A stretch of 64,000 nucleotides of DNA from assembly GCA_028023455.1 (NCBI GenBank), contig JAQFVV010000036.1, forward strand, positions 9,664,719 through 9,728,718, read 5' to 3'. The notes under the pieces were generated by a model. The model had not been told where the DNA came from and ran no database searches. It saw only the letters and a list, made by a program, of their open reading frames with translations. Shown piece by piece: positions 36,704 to 47,904 of this stretch (position 1 is its first letter; each line of letters begins with the position of its first letter). The position numbers and the translations under genes are program-made. The stretch comes from Epiperipatus broadwayi. Taxonomy: Eukaryota > Onychophora > Udeonychophora > Euonychophora > Peripatidae.

Positions 36704-39700
36704 CATCTGCCCAGATTAGTGTTGTATATCACCATATCTATCTATCTATCTATCTCTATCTATCCATCTATCTATCTATCTACCTATAATAAAAAGTTTG
36801 TTGATCTTATTTAACTTTATTTGACTTGATCTATGGATATTGGAGATCTGGAAATATAAATATTAACTAGATAACCATTGCAACATATTTTAAAATAATA
36901 TAATATTTACTATAAATATTTGCATCAAATTGTAAATTGGTTGTGATCAATTTAGGAAAAAATATAAATAAATGAGTAACTAAATAAATATAGGAAAATA
37001 ATTACATAAATAGTAAGATCATTTGAATAAAATCAATATTATTAAATAATTCAATTTCTATTATTATATTCACCAACAACTTACTTATTACCAAATTAAA
37101 TGTTTTATGTTTCATATATGTTTGTTCATTAATTAGTTTATTGGAATATATTATTAAAATATATACAAAAAACAAAAAAAAAATATATTCCTTTAATGGT
37201 AAAAAAAGTATTATGAATTGTTTATTTTTGGTTAAAAATGAAAAATAATATTAAAATTGTAAAACAAGATTTTATTTCTACTATATCCAATATTTGAAAG
37301 TTTTCATTTCACTTATTAATTCAAGGCAAATTTTATTAAACAATTTTCTTATATCTATGAGTTATCTTTGAGTGATATTGAACAATTGTTTTGGTAACAT
37401 TAATGTGTGCAAAGATATGTGGTAAATAGAAGTGAAATGCTGTAACTCAAGTTCTTATAAATTTTATCATTGCTTAGAATGGAGCATACCTTTCATTTTT
37501 TTTAAAAAAATGTTGATTTTACTTTCAAAAGTGGTTAATTTCTAAGACCATGGAAAGATGAAAATTACCTGTCTGTCCATTCAAATGGGGCAGCTCATTG
37601 ATAAAATTCCAGGGGAAATGGCACAATGTAATAAAAAAACATCAAATTGCATTGTATTGAAAGTTAGCTATAAAAATATTTTGTTGTTAAAATGTAGGAT
37701 TTGACCTATTTATTTGTGATGAATACAAATCCCATATATGGATATATTTCTGATTAATGAATTTCACAAGATCGATAAACTCAACTTATGTGTGTGATAA
37801 CTTGGAGAAAATGTCAGCATTCATTACACATTTGGATATAACTGAAATTTGTCAATGAAATAATTCTCTTTATATATTTTTAGCAGTGAAAAAGTTAAAT
37901 AAAGACAGTGAAGTGCAGTTTTGCATCACCCAAGTATCTATTATTTTATAAAGTTGGATATATTTATATACTTGAAAAAAAATATCGGAATTTAAAGGCA
38001 AAAATAATTAAATTGAAATCCTTGATCATTATCATTCAAGCTTGTCTTCTCTATTTGATGGAAAATTATTTTTATGCATTGGGATCATAAACAAGGAATC
38101 AGAAGCTACGATGGACCAGTGGGTAAAAAAAAGAATGAGACTGTTCACTTGTGGTGTGAAATCTATGTATATAATTTTTTGTCATTAAAAAATATGTATA
38201 ATTTTGCCCATATTTCATTTAAAAATAAACGATTAAATAGTGGTCACAGAGATTCATTTTTTGTTATTATCATTTAAATACTTATCTGATGATATAGGTT
38301 AATTTAGTACCTGATGGTTTCAAGTGTTTATTATTTTTAATATTCGATATTTAACTCAGGGATATTTGTATAGAGAAGAATTTAAATACAATAGATTTTT
38401 ATGTTGGTTTACTTATTTAGAAATTATATTAATGAATAAATAAAGATCAATTTTTATTTCATCATATTTTATCATCGTATATTCTTTTTCAAGTATAAAG
38501 AAAATATCCAGAATCTCTCCTTCAGTTTATATATATTATTATTGTCATACAACACATTTTTGAGTTTCATACATATTGTTTGTTATTGATTTTTATAGAA
38601 TGATAGATTTTCACATTAATTACATATATCCAAAAGAAATGTCATTTGTAGTTTTTCTTAACTGGTTATGATTGTAGTCTGTTTCATACATTATTTATTT
38701 TGTTCTTTTATATTTTTTTATTACTATCAATTTTTAATTATAAACCAATAAATTTAGAGTTGATTAAAAAATGGGTGAATTTGTCTAATTATTTTTCTTT
38801 TGAGTGGTCAAGATAATCTTTGATACTTGGATTTTGATCCACAATCAAAACAATCTTGGTAATTAAAATAGAGTAAGACGCATGTAGATTTTCTTATACA
38901 TTACTATTTAAAACTAATTAGCAATAAATTTTATATTGTCATTACATTGAATTATTTGTCTGTTTGTCTAAAATTAATATTAGGTATATAAATAAATTAG
39001 TTCATAATTAATTAGTAAGAGTTTGCTTATCTTGTCTTGTTAAAAAATCTTAATAGATTTTCTTCTGGGATTAGTTGGAATGATTTGCCTTAATTACCTT
39101 TTAAACTTCTTTGATGTGAATCATAAATTTTATTAACTATTATATATTGATGTTTACTTTGGTTTTGCCAATAATCGTATTATATAGTTTTAATTGTTAT
39201 AAAATCCATTTTAATAACTAATTGACTCACGATTTAAATAGATGAATAATGTCAGTGATCGTAATTCAGTAAATATCAATGAGAAACCTCCGGTCAATAT
39301 CCAATAGAAACCTATGGTATATTTGATATAATGATGTAATTGGATATTATAAAATACAAGATGATTTAATATATTTTTTGATAATCAGTTCTTGAAGAGT
39401 GTTTTATTTTAATTCATAACTTAAGCAATAATTGCATATCGATATAATGTAAAGTGTGGATAAAATATTAATAATATTATATAACATTTTTATTGATATT
39501 GATATATAATCGAATAAGTGTTTATTTTATGTAAACATTACAATTATTATAAGTTTATAAAAACGTTCTCAAAATAATATTATAATTGTTTAGAAACTAG
39601 TTTATTTAAGTAGAGACTATCATTAAACTTTAATGTGGAGTTACATTATTATAAGGAATAAGATTAGTAAAGTATATCAGAACTTAGTTATTTATTGATT

Positions 39701-40312
39701 TGAATTTGGTTTTATTTAATTATAAATTAAATAGGTGTCTTAGGCATATGCCATCGTTTAGGATAATGATATACAATTTCACTGTTGATTATAATTTATT
39801 TTGGGATATTGAATGCATTTTGTGATATCTATCTTGTTTGCTTTTTTTATTTTAAATGATATCTGAATAAATTACATTCTAATGAAGGTCAGTGACCAAT
39901 GCCTGAGCTAGATAAATTTATGCAGGTTATACAGAGTTACTATTAGTAATGCATATTTTGCTCTGTTATCAAAAATATTAAAATATTAAAGACATTTCTA
40001 AATTATGTTTTATTTCAATATTATATGAGTGATTGTCTGAAAATCGATAGGGCATTTTTTTTAATTTTATCACAAATGCTGGACAAACCAAGGTAGAGAA
40101 ATAGGGCGGTAGAAGATTCATTATTATTGTTACAAATTACCTACACAATGCTGGCCAATGTAGATCATGAACAGGTATCAATCATTATAAAAAGCCACAT
40201 TAACATTAGGGCTATTATAAGATGGCACTCCACATTCAGATCAGAATTATATTCTTATGAATGATGTCTTAATTCTGAAACATACTAAAGTCTTTTGCAT
40301 TCTCATCTTATA
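34833..40312. other. AT-rich non-coding stretch
   Basis: No gene, transposon protein or structured RNA recognised in about 5.5 kb apart from the microsatellites at 36653-36785. Open frames up to 68 codons (for example 35409-35615 and 38074-38277) are compositionally AT-driven and lack motifs. No continuation of the integrase gene interrupted at 15977 is visible here. Confidence 0.5.
36653..36785. repeat. (TA)n and (TATC)n microsatellites
   Basis: About 49 bp of TA (36653-36701), preceded by CACACACA and followed after ~35 bp by a TATC/CATC tetranucleotide tract (about 36735-36785). Confidence 0.95.
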
Positions 40313-40320
40313 TTCTAATC

Positions 40321-40689
40321 CAGGGGTCCCCTACCTTTTTGCACTTAAGAGCACATTCTATAATATCGGCCAGGTGGTGGGCACCATTTATTTTTTCAAT
40401 GTAAATTTATAGTTGGATATTGTTAATAATACATATAATGTACAAAAAAAATATTTATTTCAAAAATAAAATTTTAACATATAATTAACGTTTATATTTT
40501 TACGCTGTAAAAGTATAGTATGCCCTACAATTTAATTACAATATAATACAATAATTTATAAGAAATTTTAAAAATTAAATTTATTTGTATCAGATAAATA
40601 ATTTTTTATCGTGTTCAGATAGCAGCAGGCACATGTAAAATGGTCTGCTGGCACCATGGTGCCCACAGACATGGGGTTGGGTACCATTG
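40321..40689. mobile_element. hAT-type MITE (369 bp)
   Basis: Left end CAGGGGTCCCCTACC; right end, read inward on the minus strand, CAATGGTACCCAACCCC. These are imperfect terminal inverted repeats of the CAGGGGT class common in hAT-superfamily elements. Flanks show an 8-bp target duplication, TTCTAATC (40313-40320) and TTTTAATC (40690-40697), with one mismatch; 8 bp is the hAT hallmark. The interior is non-coding, with a GC-richer right part (AGCAGCAGGCACATG). Non-autonomous: a transposase must come from elsewhere. Confidence 0.88.
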
Positions 40690-40784
40690 TTTTAATCAAA
40701 ATATCATTGCAAAATGATGACCGATGATTGGGCTATGTATTATTAAGATTATATTAATCATTTCCCAGTGTCATTATTTTTATT

Positions 40785-40789
<5 letters not shown>

Positions 40790-40856
<67 letters not shown>
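40790..40856. repeat. (TA)n microsatellite
   Basis: About 67 bp of uninterrupted TA dinucleotides. Confidence 0.97.
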
Positions 40857-40859
<3 letters not shown>

Positions 40860-42784
40860 CACAATAGTTATCAAAAATAACTCAGCAAATTGTAAAAAGT
40901 TTATTAACTTTGTTTTTATTCTTAAGCAAATATATTAATCACTGTCATTGGTCATTGGTTAGATAGCATATAATATAATCAATACCAAATCCAAAAAGTC
41001 TCTTAAATTAATGCGTAATAAATATAATTCTGTAAAGAATTAAAACGTATCTTCCCAAGAATATTTTCTAATCATAACTTACATAAAAATATGAGCATTT
41101 GTATTTTGTCATGATTATTTTATTAAAAAATGCTATCAAACTGTATAAACAATTAGAGGTATACACACACATAAAACAACTTGTTGAGAAAAAGACATAG
41201 AACTTAATAATAAATCAAGATTTACAATACAGAATAATTTAAAATAAAGTAAATACATTTAAGAATACATTTGTTTAAGGTTGTAGAACAAATAGTTTAT
41301 ATATTATATGTGCATGGATAGATTTTTAAAGATTTAATTGAAGTTAGGAAAGTAAAAACTAGTAAAACTAATTCAGGTGTTCAATTAAAATGGATTTATT
41401 TAATAATATAGTTTAATTAAAAAGATCAATTTATAATTAGTTAAAATAAATATCTGAAAACTTTTAAGGTTTTATAATAGGTTTATAATTTATTTGCTTT
41501 AAATAAATGACTATTTTAGATGGAAAGATTGAAATTATTATTAATATTTTTCTCTCTTTATTGTAAACTGCACTCATAATACATTGCTGTATTTATTGAA
41601 AATCAGACTGCATCTATAGTCTGCATTTTAATAATCTTGACAATTCTTCTAAATTTTCTTTGAAATATAAGGAAACACAAATGCATAATGAGAAATATTT
41701 TATAGTCCAGACAACAGCTGACAAAAGGTATAACTAAAGGTGCTTTGAAAAAACAGTGAGTCTTCACAAAATGTTAGTGCATTTAAAACCTTGTCAAGTT
41801 AAAGCTTTAAAATGTCTATTTTGTTTCCCTTCAACATTATGGTGGGGTATACTCACTCAGTTTAGGAATTTTGTCTTAGCTTAGCAAAAATGTCTTCTTA
41901 TCAGAATAAGAAAAGAATAAATAAGAAATAGACAAGAAAGTGTCACTGATTATTATTTCAAAAAACTATCATTTATTGCAGTGAACTGTTAATAAAAACT
42001 TAATAAATTTACTCATGAAATACTGTCTTACAACTTCAATCAAATAACTCATTTCTTTGCATTTTAAAGAAATGATAAAATAATTGATATCTTTATTAAA
42101 TTATATCTATCAAGTTCAATCAAATAATGGTGAAATAGCCTTTCTCATTGCTTCAAAAATATATGTATTTTGTTTCAGTATTAAAGATAATCTCATCATG
42201 AATTATTAAAAGACAAAATTTAAATAATAAATTTCAAGTCAAATATATAATCGTAAACTTCCTAAATTGGTTAAATGCTGGACTTTGATGAGAAATCAAA
42301 GGAATCAAGATGTTTATGAATGATAATTTATTTACTTGGTCATATTTAATACATAACAACTTGAAGTATTTAGAAATAAGCATTAATTGTCTATAAACAA
42401 AATGGATTAATAAAATACTTCAAAAGAAAGAATGCAGAATGCTAATCCTTTGGATATAAAGTTATAATTTTATTTCAAACAGATTCCTCTCCAATGCATG
42501 ACAAAAGGGCTAATGAATTATAAATGCCAAATATTTTAATACCGCTAATGGATTGATTATGTATTATCAATGCAAATATTAAATATTATAAAAGTCAAAT
42601 TTATCAACAAACCCTAAAAAGGATTATTGTGGTAAATATATATAACACTAGATTAACAAATGAGTGTAATAAAATTTTATTCATCTTTGTATGAAGTTCC
42701 AAAAAGAAGTAAATTACAAAAGGAAATTAATCTGTTTCATTTCTTTTCTTATAATATATCTGTGAATTTAACAAGCTTTTTTAT
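40857..42784. other. AT-rich non-coding stretch
   Basis: No gene recognised. TTCAATCAAATAA occurs at about 42034 and 42117 within a weak ~80-bp duplication. Otherwise featureless. Confidence 0.5.
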
Positions 42785-42831
42785 AAATGATATATATAGA
42801 ACTTCCAAATAAGCTCTTAACAAGCTTTGCA

Positions 42832-42891
42832 GAGTACCCCAACCCAGATATGTTTCTACTACTGGCTTCCTCAATGATGTGCTAGGATATT
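42832..42891 (-). ncRNA. Decayed hammerhead motif, unit 1
   Basis: Minus strand: UUGAGGA in place of CUGANGA (C3 changed to U), a loose stem II AGCC..GUA, then GAAAC and AUC. The stem I inner helix is mostly unpaired. The position within the unit matches the better copies. Probably inactive. Confidence 0.35.
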
Positions 42892-43103
42892 CAAGCATTA
42901 GATTAAAAATATTAGGACAAACCCAGCATTCTATCTATTGAACAACTATTAAGTAAAAAATCTAAAATTTTCATCCATCCATATGTCTTCCAAACCATAC
43001 TTGTAACTTACATAGCCATATGGGACTCAACTAAATTCAGATACACCATATATTAATACTTTCATATATAGAGCTCACAAAACAAGTTCTTAACAAGCTT
43101 TGA

Positions 43104-43166
43104 GAATATCTTAAACCCCAGACTGGTTTCCACTTCTGGTGTCATCAGTGAGGTGCCAGGATATTC
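43104..43166 (-). ncRNA. Type I hammerhead ribozyme, unit 2
   Basis: Minus strand, in order: GAAUAUC (outer stem I), CUGGC, ACCUCA (inner stem I), CUGAUGA, stem II CAC-CAGAA-GUG, GAAA, minimal stem III AC-CA-GU, cleavage base C17 (complement of 43121), UGGGGU pairing with ACCUCA (one G-U), UUAA, GAUAUUC pairing with GAAUAUC. All invariant core bases are present. The stem II sequence differs from the 44246 copy but still pairs, which is compensatory. Stem I internal loop and the stem II loop could make the usual tertiary contact. The very short stem III is like those of Penelope and newt hammerheads, which favour dimeric cleavage. Confidence 0.8.
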
Positions 43167-43528
43167 AGCAATTAGATTAAAAATACTAGGACAAGTCCAA
43201 CACTTTATCTAATGTATAACTATTGAGTAGAAAATCTGAAATTGTCAGATATCCTTATGTCTCCCAATCCAGCTATCTAACTCAAATAGCCATATAGTAC
43301 TAAACTAAGTTCCAAGACACCATATATGAATAGCTATAGCAATATAAAATTGCCAAAGCCTTAATGGCAAAAAATAAAATGATAAAAAAATCAAGTCAGA
43401 TGTCACATGACAAAAAATCAAGTCAGATGTCACATGACTTAATTTAATAAAGCTTGTATTTACAAATATTATATTATAAATTTATTTAACACACATTGAT
43501 TCCAAATGTAAGCAATATTTACTATGGA

Positions 43529-43639
43529 AATAAACCTAAAGCTTGTGCAGTTAAAAATGTAAAGGTGCATAAGCTTGTGGTTAAGACTCTTAGAAGTCCC
43601 TACCTTCACAATTTTAACTGCACAAGCTTTAGGTTTATT
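43529..43639. repeat. 28-bp perfect stem hairpin with tRNA-like loop
   Basis: 43529-43556 is the exact inverse of 43612-43639 (AATAAACCTAAAGC... with ...GCTTTAGGTTTATT). The 55-base loop has ATAAGCTTGTGGTTAAGACT, close to a tRNA D-arm/A-box, as in SINE heads. It lies between ribozyme-bearing units 2 and 3. Confidence 0.8.
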
Positions 43640-43696
43640 CTCTTTGTAAATGTTATATATATAGAGCTTGCAAAACAAACTCTTAACAATCTTTGA

Positions 43697-43759
43697 GAAT
43701 ATCTTCAACCCCGAACTGGTTTCTGCTTCTGGGGTCATCAGTGAGGTACCTGGATATTC
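43697..43759 (-). ncRNA. Hammerhead ribozyme motif, unit 3 (stem II weakened)
   Basis: Minus strand: GAAUAUC outer and ACCUCA inner stem I, exact CUGAUGA, CCC-CAGAA-GCA (only one stem II pair left), GAAAC, stem III AC-CA-GU, cleavage base U17, then CGGGGU, UGAA, GAUAUUC. The last inner stem I pair is lost (C for U). Core boxes intact, helix II damaged. Confidence 0.6.
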
Positions 43760-44245
43760 AGCAATTAGATTAAAAATACTAGGACAAGCCCAGCACTTTA
43801 TCTAATGTCTAAGTGTTGAGTAGATAACCTGAAATTGTCAGACATCCATATGGCTTCCACACCAGCTATCTAACTCAAATAGCCATATGGTACTGAACTA
43901 AATTCAGATACACCATATATTAATAGCTTTAGCAATATAAAATCGCCAAAGCCTTAATAGCAAAAAATAAAATGATAAAAAAATCAAATCAAATATCACA
44001 TGACTTAAATTAATAAATTTTGTATTTACAAATGTTTTATATAGAGCTGGCAAAACAAGCTCTTAACAAGTTTTGAAAAAGTGACTTGATTTTTTTATCA
44101 TTTTATTTTTTATAATTAAATCTTTTTTTCACATGTCAAAGCATCTGATGGGCATGATAGAATTTGAACTTAGTTCAGTCTCATATGGCTATTTGAGTTA
44201 TATAGCTGGATTGGAGCTTGTGCTAGTATTTTTAATTTAATGCTA

Positions 44246-44306
44246 AATATCTTAGCACCTCACTGATGATGCCAGAAGCAGAAACTGGTCTGTGGTTGAG
44301 GATATT
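44246..44306 (+). ncRNA. Type I hammerhead ribozyme, unit 4
   Basis: Outer stem I AAUAUC/GAUAUU (44246-44251 with 44301-44306), inner stem I ACCUCA/UGUGGU (one U-U mismatch), CUGAUGA 44263-44269, stem II UGC-CAGAA-GCA (44270-44280), GAAA 44281-44284, stem III AC-UG-GU, predicted cleavage after C44290. Opposite orientation to units 1-3. The UGC/GCA helix covaries with CAC/GUG of unit 2. Confidence 0.78.
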
Positions 44307-44592
44307 CTCAAAGCTTGTTAAGAGCTTGTTTTGCAAGCTCTATATATAACATTTTAAATTTGATTTGATTTTTTTTATCATTTTATTTTTTGCTATTAAG
44401 GTTTTGGCGATTTTATAATGCTAAAGCTATTAATATATGGTTTATCTGAATTTAGTTCAGTCCCATATGACTATTTGAGTTAGATAGCTGGATTGGAAGA
44501 CAGATGGATGTCTGACAATTTCAGATTTTCTTCTCAATAGTTATAGATCAGATAAAGGGATGGGTTTGTCCTAATATTTTTAGTCTAATGCT

Positions 44593-44655
44593 GAATATCC
44601 TGGCACCTTACTGATGATGCCAGAAGCAGAAACCGATCTGAAGTTGAGGATATTC
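44593..44655 (+). ncRNA. Hammerhead ribozyme motif, unit 5
   Basis: Outer stem I GAAUAUCC/GGAUAUUC, eight perfect pairs (44593-44600 with 44648-44655); inner stem I ACCUUA/UGAAGU with a mismatch; CUGAUGA 44611-44617; stem II UGC-CAGAA-GCA; GAAA 44629-44632; stem III AC-CG-AU with the second pair lost; AUC cleavage triplet ending at 44638. Probably weak or inactive in cis. Confidence 0.65.
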
Positions 44656-45330
44656 TCAAAGTTTGTTAAGAGCTTGTTTTGTGAGCTCTATATATAAAAT
44701 TTGTAAATGCAAGCTTTATTAAATTAAGTCAGGTGACATCTGATTTGATTTTTTATCATATTAATAGTTTTAGCAATATAAAGTACCAATGCTTTAATAG
44801 CAAATAATGAAATTACAAAAAAAAATATAGAGCTTGCAAATAATCTCTTAACAAGCTTTGCACCTAATCCCAGACCAATTTTTGCTATTGGCTTCCTCAT
44901 AATTTTTTTTTGTTATTAAGCCTTTGGTGATTTTATATTGCCAACGCTATTAGTATATTGTGTACCTGAACATAGTTCATTTTCATATGACTATTTAAGT
45001 TAGATAAGTTTAAAAGTTAGTTACAATGATACAAAGTAGTTCTAAAGTAAATCCAATATTTAATCATATCCAATGTCATACATAAAAAAATTAATCACAC
45101 TGTTATCTGCATATTAATATAATAATTTCGGTAGAACCATTACATCTCTTTATTATATTACTACTAATAATATTATTAACTAAGTAAATATCACATGATC
45201 ACCATTTGCTTTGCTTGCTGAAAATATTAAAACAAGTAAAACTCTCCAGATAGTCGTGCCATTCAGTGCAAGACATAGTAATCAGTGGATGCCAGAAGGC
45301 TTTTGCATAAAATCTATTTAATGCCTACTT

Positions 45331-45390
45331 ATCCAATATCCCCAGACAAAATTCTAGATTGTGACTTTCATCAATGAAATATCATTGGAT
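45331..45390 (-). ncRNA. Decayed hammerhead motif, left arm
   Basis: Minus strand: AUCCAA/UUGGAU outer stem I kept, UUGAUGA (C3 changed to U), AAGUCACAAUCUA where the partner has AAGUCACAAGCUA, GAAU for GAAA, GUC triplet. Two core changes make activity unlikely, but alignment with 45712-45770 is clear. Confidence 0.5.
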
Positions 45391-45608
45391 CTGAAAGCAC
45401 TGCACCTATCTATATCTTAGGATCTAATGCAACCATCAAACAGCCACCTTTACCTCTACTTAACTACAAAACTATAAGTCTAAAATTGAAAACATAATAA
45501 GACAGGCTAATGAGCATGGATTAAAAATATTATTGTTTTCTCATTTAGACTCATAGTTTTATAGTTAAGTAGAGATAAAAGGTGATTTCTGGAGGGTTGC
45601 AGTAGATC

Positions 45609-45701
<93 letters not shown>

Positions 45702-45711
45702 TTGTTTTAAG

Positions 45712-45770
45712 ATCCAAGACTGCTCACTGAAGAAAGTCACAAGCTAGAAATTAGTCTGATGATATTGGAT
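45712..45770 (+). ncRNA. Type I hammerhead ribozyme, right arm
   Basis: Outer stem I AUCCAA/UUGGAU (45712-45717 with 45765-45770, perfect), inner stem I UCA/UGA (45724-45726 with 45757-45759), CUGAAGA 45727-45733 (fits CUGANGA), stem II AGU-CACAA-GCU inside an A-A mismatch, GAAA 45747-45750, stem III AU-UA-GU, GUC with predicted cleavage after C45756. The 5-base stem II loop CACAA resembles CAGAA of the neighbouring array, so the families are probably related. Confidence 0.72.
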
Positions 45771-45984
45771 GAGCAGGCACTAGATATGTACTTTATGCAA
45801 AAGCAGTCTGACATTCATTGATTTCCCTGGCTTGCATTGAGTGCCACAACAGTATAAAGTGTTTTGCCTGTTTTAAGTACCTAAATAAAAAGCAATTATA
45901 ATAAAAGTCATTAAGTAATTCATAGGTTTATACTCAAACAATTATAAAAGATTCAAACTTATCCTAATAAAATATTTTATATTA

Positions 45985-46165
45985 AATATAGGGCTAGTAA
46001 ATAAGCTCTTAACAAGCTTTGCAAAATATTCCCAACCCCAAACCAGTTTCTGCTACTGGCTTCCTCAGTGAGGTGCTATGATATTCAAGCATTAGATTAA
46101 AAATACAAGATCAAGCCCAGGCCGATATCTAATGGATAAATATTAAAAAGAAAATGTAAGCTGAT
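45985..46165. repeat. Further unit of the hammerhead repeat
   Basis: It starts AATATAGGGCTAGTAAATAA, AGCTCTTAACAAGCTTTG and continues through the ribozyme region to ATTAGATTAAAAATACAAGA, the same order as the array at 42785-45010. Truncated at about 46165. Confidence 0.85.
46025..46086 (-). ncRNA. Type I hammerhead ribozyme motif
   Basis: Minus strand: outer stem I AAUAU/AUAUU, inner stem I ACCUCA/UGGGGU (six pairs, one G-U), CUGAGGA (fits CUGANGA), stem II GC-CAGUA-GC with an A-A first position, GAAA, stem III AC-UG-GU, cleavage base U17. All core bases are present. Stem II is the weak point. Confidence 0.65.
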
Positions 46166-46214
46166 TATGATATTTGCAACTAAATATGTTACTGATAACA
46201 AAACATACACTAAT

Positions 46215-46473
46215 GTAATCAGACCGTCATCAACCCGCCACAATGTGCTCAGAAAGAAAAGAAATTAATCAGACCCAGCATTTGGTATGACATAACCAGC
46301 ACAAATCTGCTGCCCCATTCTATTGATGCTAAGAATAAAGATGACTGGTCTGCACACTTAGCAAACCTCAAGATATCACAGGTGAAAAATCGGGAATCAT
46401 CAAGGCTTACCAAGCTCAGCTTGCCCCAATTTCATCTTTCATATCCTGTCCTACATTTTAGCCCGTGAATATA
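46215..46473 (+). other. Open, GC-richer patch of unknown nature
   Basis: 86 codons are open without an ATG, from NQTVINPPQCAQ through DDWSAHLANLKIS to SLPQFHLSYPVLHFSP and TGA. Composition is clearly less AT-rich than the flanks and the predicted protein is of ordinary composition, unlike most open frames here. It follows the last hammerhead unit. It may be a piece of a retroelement protein or an exon; I recognise no domain. Confidence 0.3.
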
Positions 46474-47904
46474 TCACATGTTATAATTCTGATACAGCAA
46501 TCAAAAGACAAAACAGGCAATCAAGCAAAGCACTGGCAAGGCAAAATACAAATACTGGAAAAATAGATTTTTAAACTTATTATATAAAAATTGTACTGAG
46601 CCATGAAAGATTAGACTGATATTATACAGATTGACCAAGATCAGTTCAATATAACATAAGCCTAAATATTATTACGAATATCATTTATCTGGGTGACATG
46701 TCTCTCCCTTTGAAACAAAATCCCACCAATATTTTAAATTTAACATTTACACTTTCTCTTAATGTTTAGCAAGAAGAAACTTTCTAAACCCCCTCTCTTT
46801 CATTCTTTTAAATGAAATAATATAATTAAATAAAGTTTCACACTTGACCCAGTATCTTCTCCAAAACTAAACCGTATATTTATTAAATATTTTCAAAATG
46901 TATAAAGTAAAACAAAATTATTTTACCTTGACAAAAAGAATGCTCCAAGTAATAATCATTTAGAGCAAAGGAATTATTTATTTACCGACAGATGTTGGTC
47001 AGGAAATAGGAAGCAAAATTATTTAATCATAAAGCTTATGTCAAGATGGAACAAATTTGAATATAGATATTATTTTAACTCAGACATTTGTAAATCTTTA
47101 ACAAATACATTCATAGGTAAATAATAAATATTTTTCTAAACAGCTTTAAGGGAAAAGTTTTGCATTAATAGAGGCATAATTTTTAAGACAAACAGAGTTA
47201 GAGCAGTGACATTATATTTAAAATTTATAGCAAGTCAAGGTTACGGTGTTTAGTTAACAAACAGTTACATTTAATTAGGGGGAATTTCATTTAAGAAGAC
47301 ATTTAGTTGTAGCAAAATTAAATTCTACAGTCAACTGGAATTTTTAGAATAAATCAGACGGATAGAAATGAACAATTGAAAAAATATTACCTAATTTATT
47401 CTGAGTCCTTTTTGCAAATCAGGGTCCCATGATGAAATATGAATTTGGAGTGGTCTTTTATTATTTCTGCACAGGCATAGTTAGTTTGATTTAAGAGTAC
47501 AATATTTCGACAGTCCAAAATTCAAACATTTAACAGTTTCTCTGGCTTTAGGGTACTTTGGCGATCATACTTGAAACAATGGGGAATGGGCAGGCTAAGG
47601 ACTGTTCACCCACTACCATGCTTCTACACATATCTATATTTGTTTAAAATAAAACTGTCCTGGATTTACCTTGCACTGACTGAATGGATGTATGACTGGC
47701 TGACTCCTATTGTTCTCATAGGCTATTTATACATTTTCAGAATACTTTTTGAAAATTCCCTTTTTCATTTGCCCAAGGCCAAGTGGATATATAAAAATCA
47801 GGTGACCATCTTCATTGATCTAAAATATTTTTGTATTGTATTCTTAAGATACACTCTTCTAATAAACCCAATGATTTTATTGTTTCAAATCTATTTTAAC
47901 TTGT
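46474..47904. other. AT-rich non-coding stretch
   Basis: No gene recognised. The 128-codon frame 47571-47957 is hydrophobic and AT-driven, and its end runs into a SINE, so I do not call it a gene. Confidence 0.5.

Larger units (their letters stand above)
42785..45010. repeat. Array of ~350-bp hammerhead-bearing repeat units, both orientations
   Basis: Units share an end ATATATAGAGCTTGCAAAAC with AGCTCTTAACAAGCTTTG (itself an inverted repeat AGAGCTTG/CAAGCTCT), a ribozyme segment, TTAGATTAAAAATACTAGGA, AGCTATCTAACTCAAATAGC, GCCAAAGCCTTAATAGCAAA and a TCA(A/G)GTCAGATGTCACATGA block that is itself duplicated near 43390-43440. Orientation with the ribozyme on the minus strand: 42790-43065, 43070-43470, 43645-44030, then a stub to 44085. 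Ribozyme on the plus strand: 44086-44355, 44356-44765, then broken pieces in both orientations to 45010. A 28-bp-stem hairpin separates two units. Size, ribozyme content and tandem layout resemble animal retrozymes. Confidence 0.85.
45254..45850. repeat. Inverted repeat with hammerhead in each arm
   Basis: Left arm about 45254-45485, right arm about 45545-45850, imperfect inverses (shared blocks: GTGCC.TTCA.TGCAAG, CTTTTGCATAAA, TTGTGACTTTC, CTCTACTTAACTA.AAAACTAT). Two TA tracts (45612-45650 and 45655-45698) expand the right arm only. Each arm has a hammerhead motif in outward orientation. No coding sequence. Confidence 0.8.
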
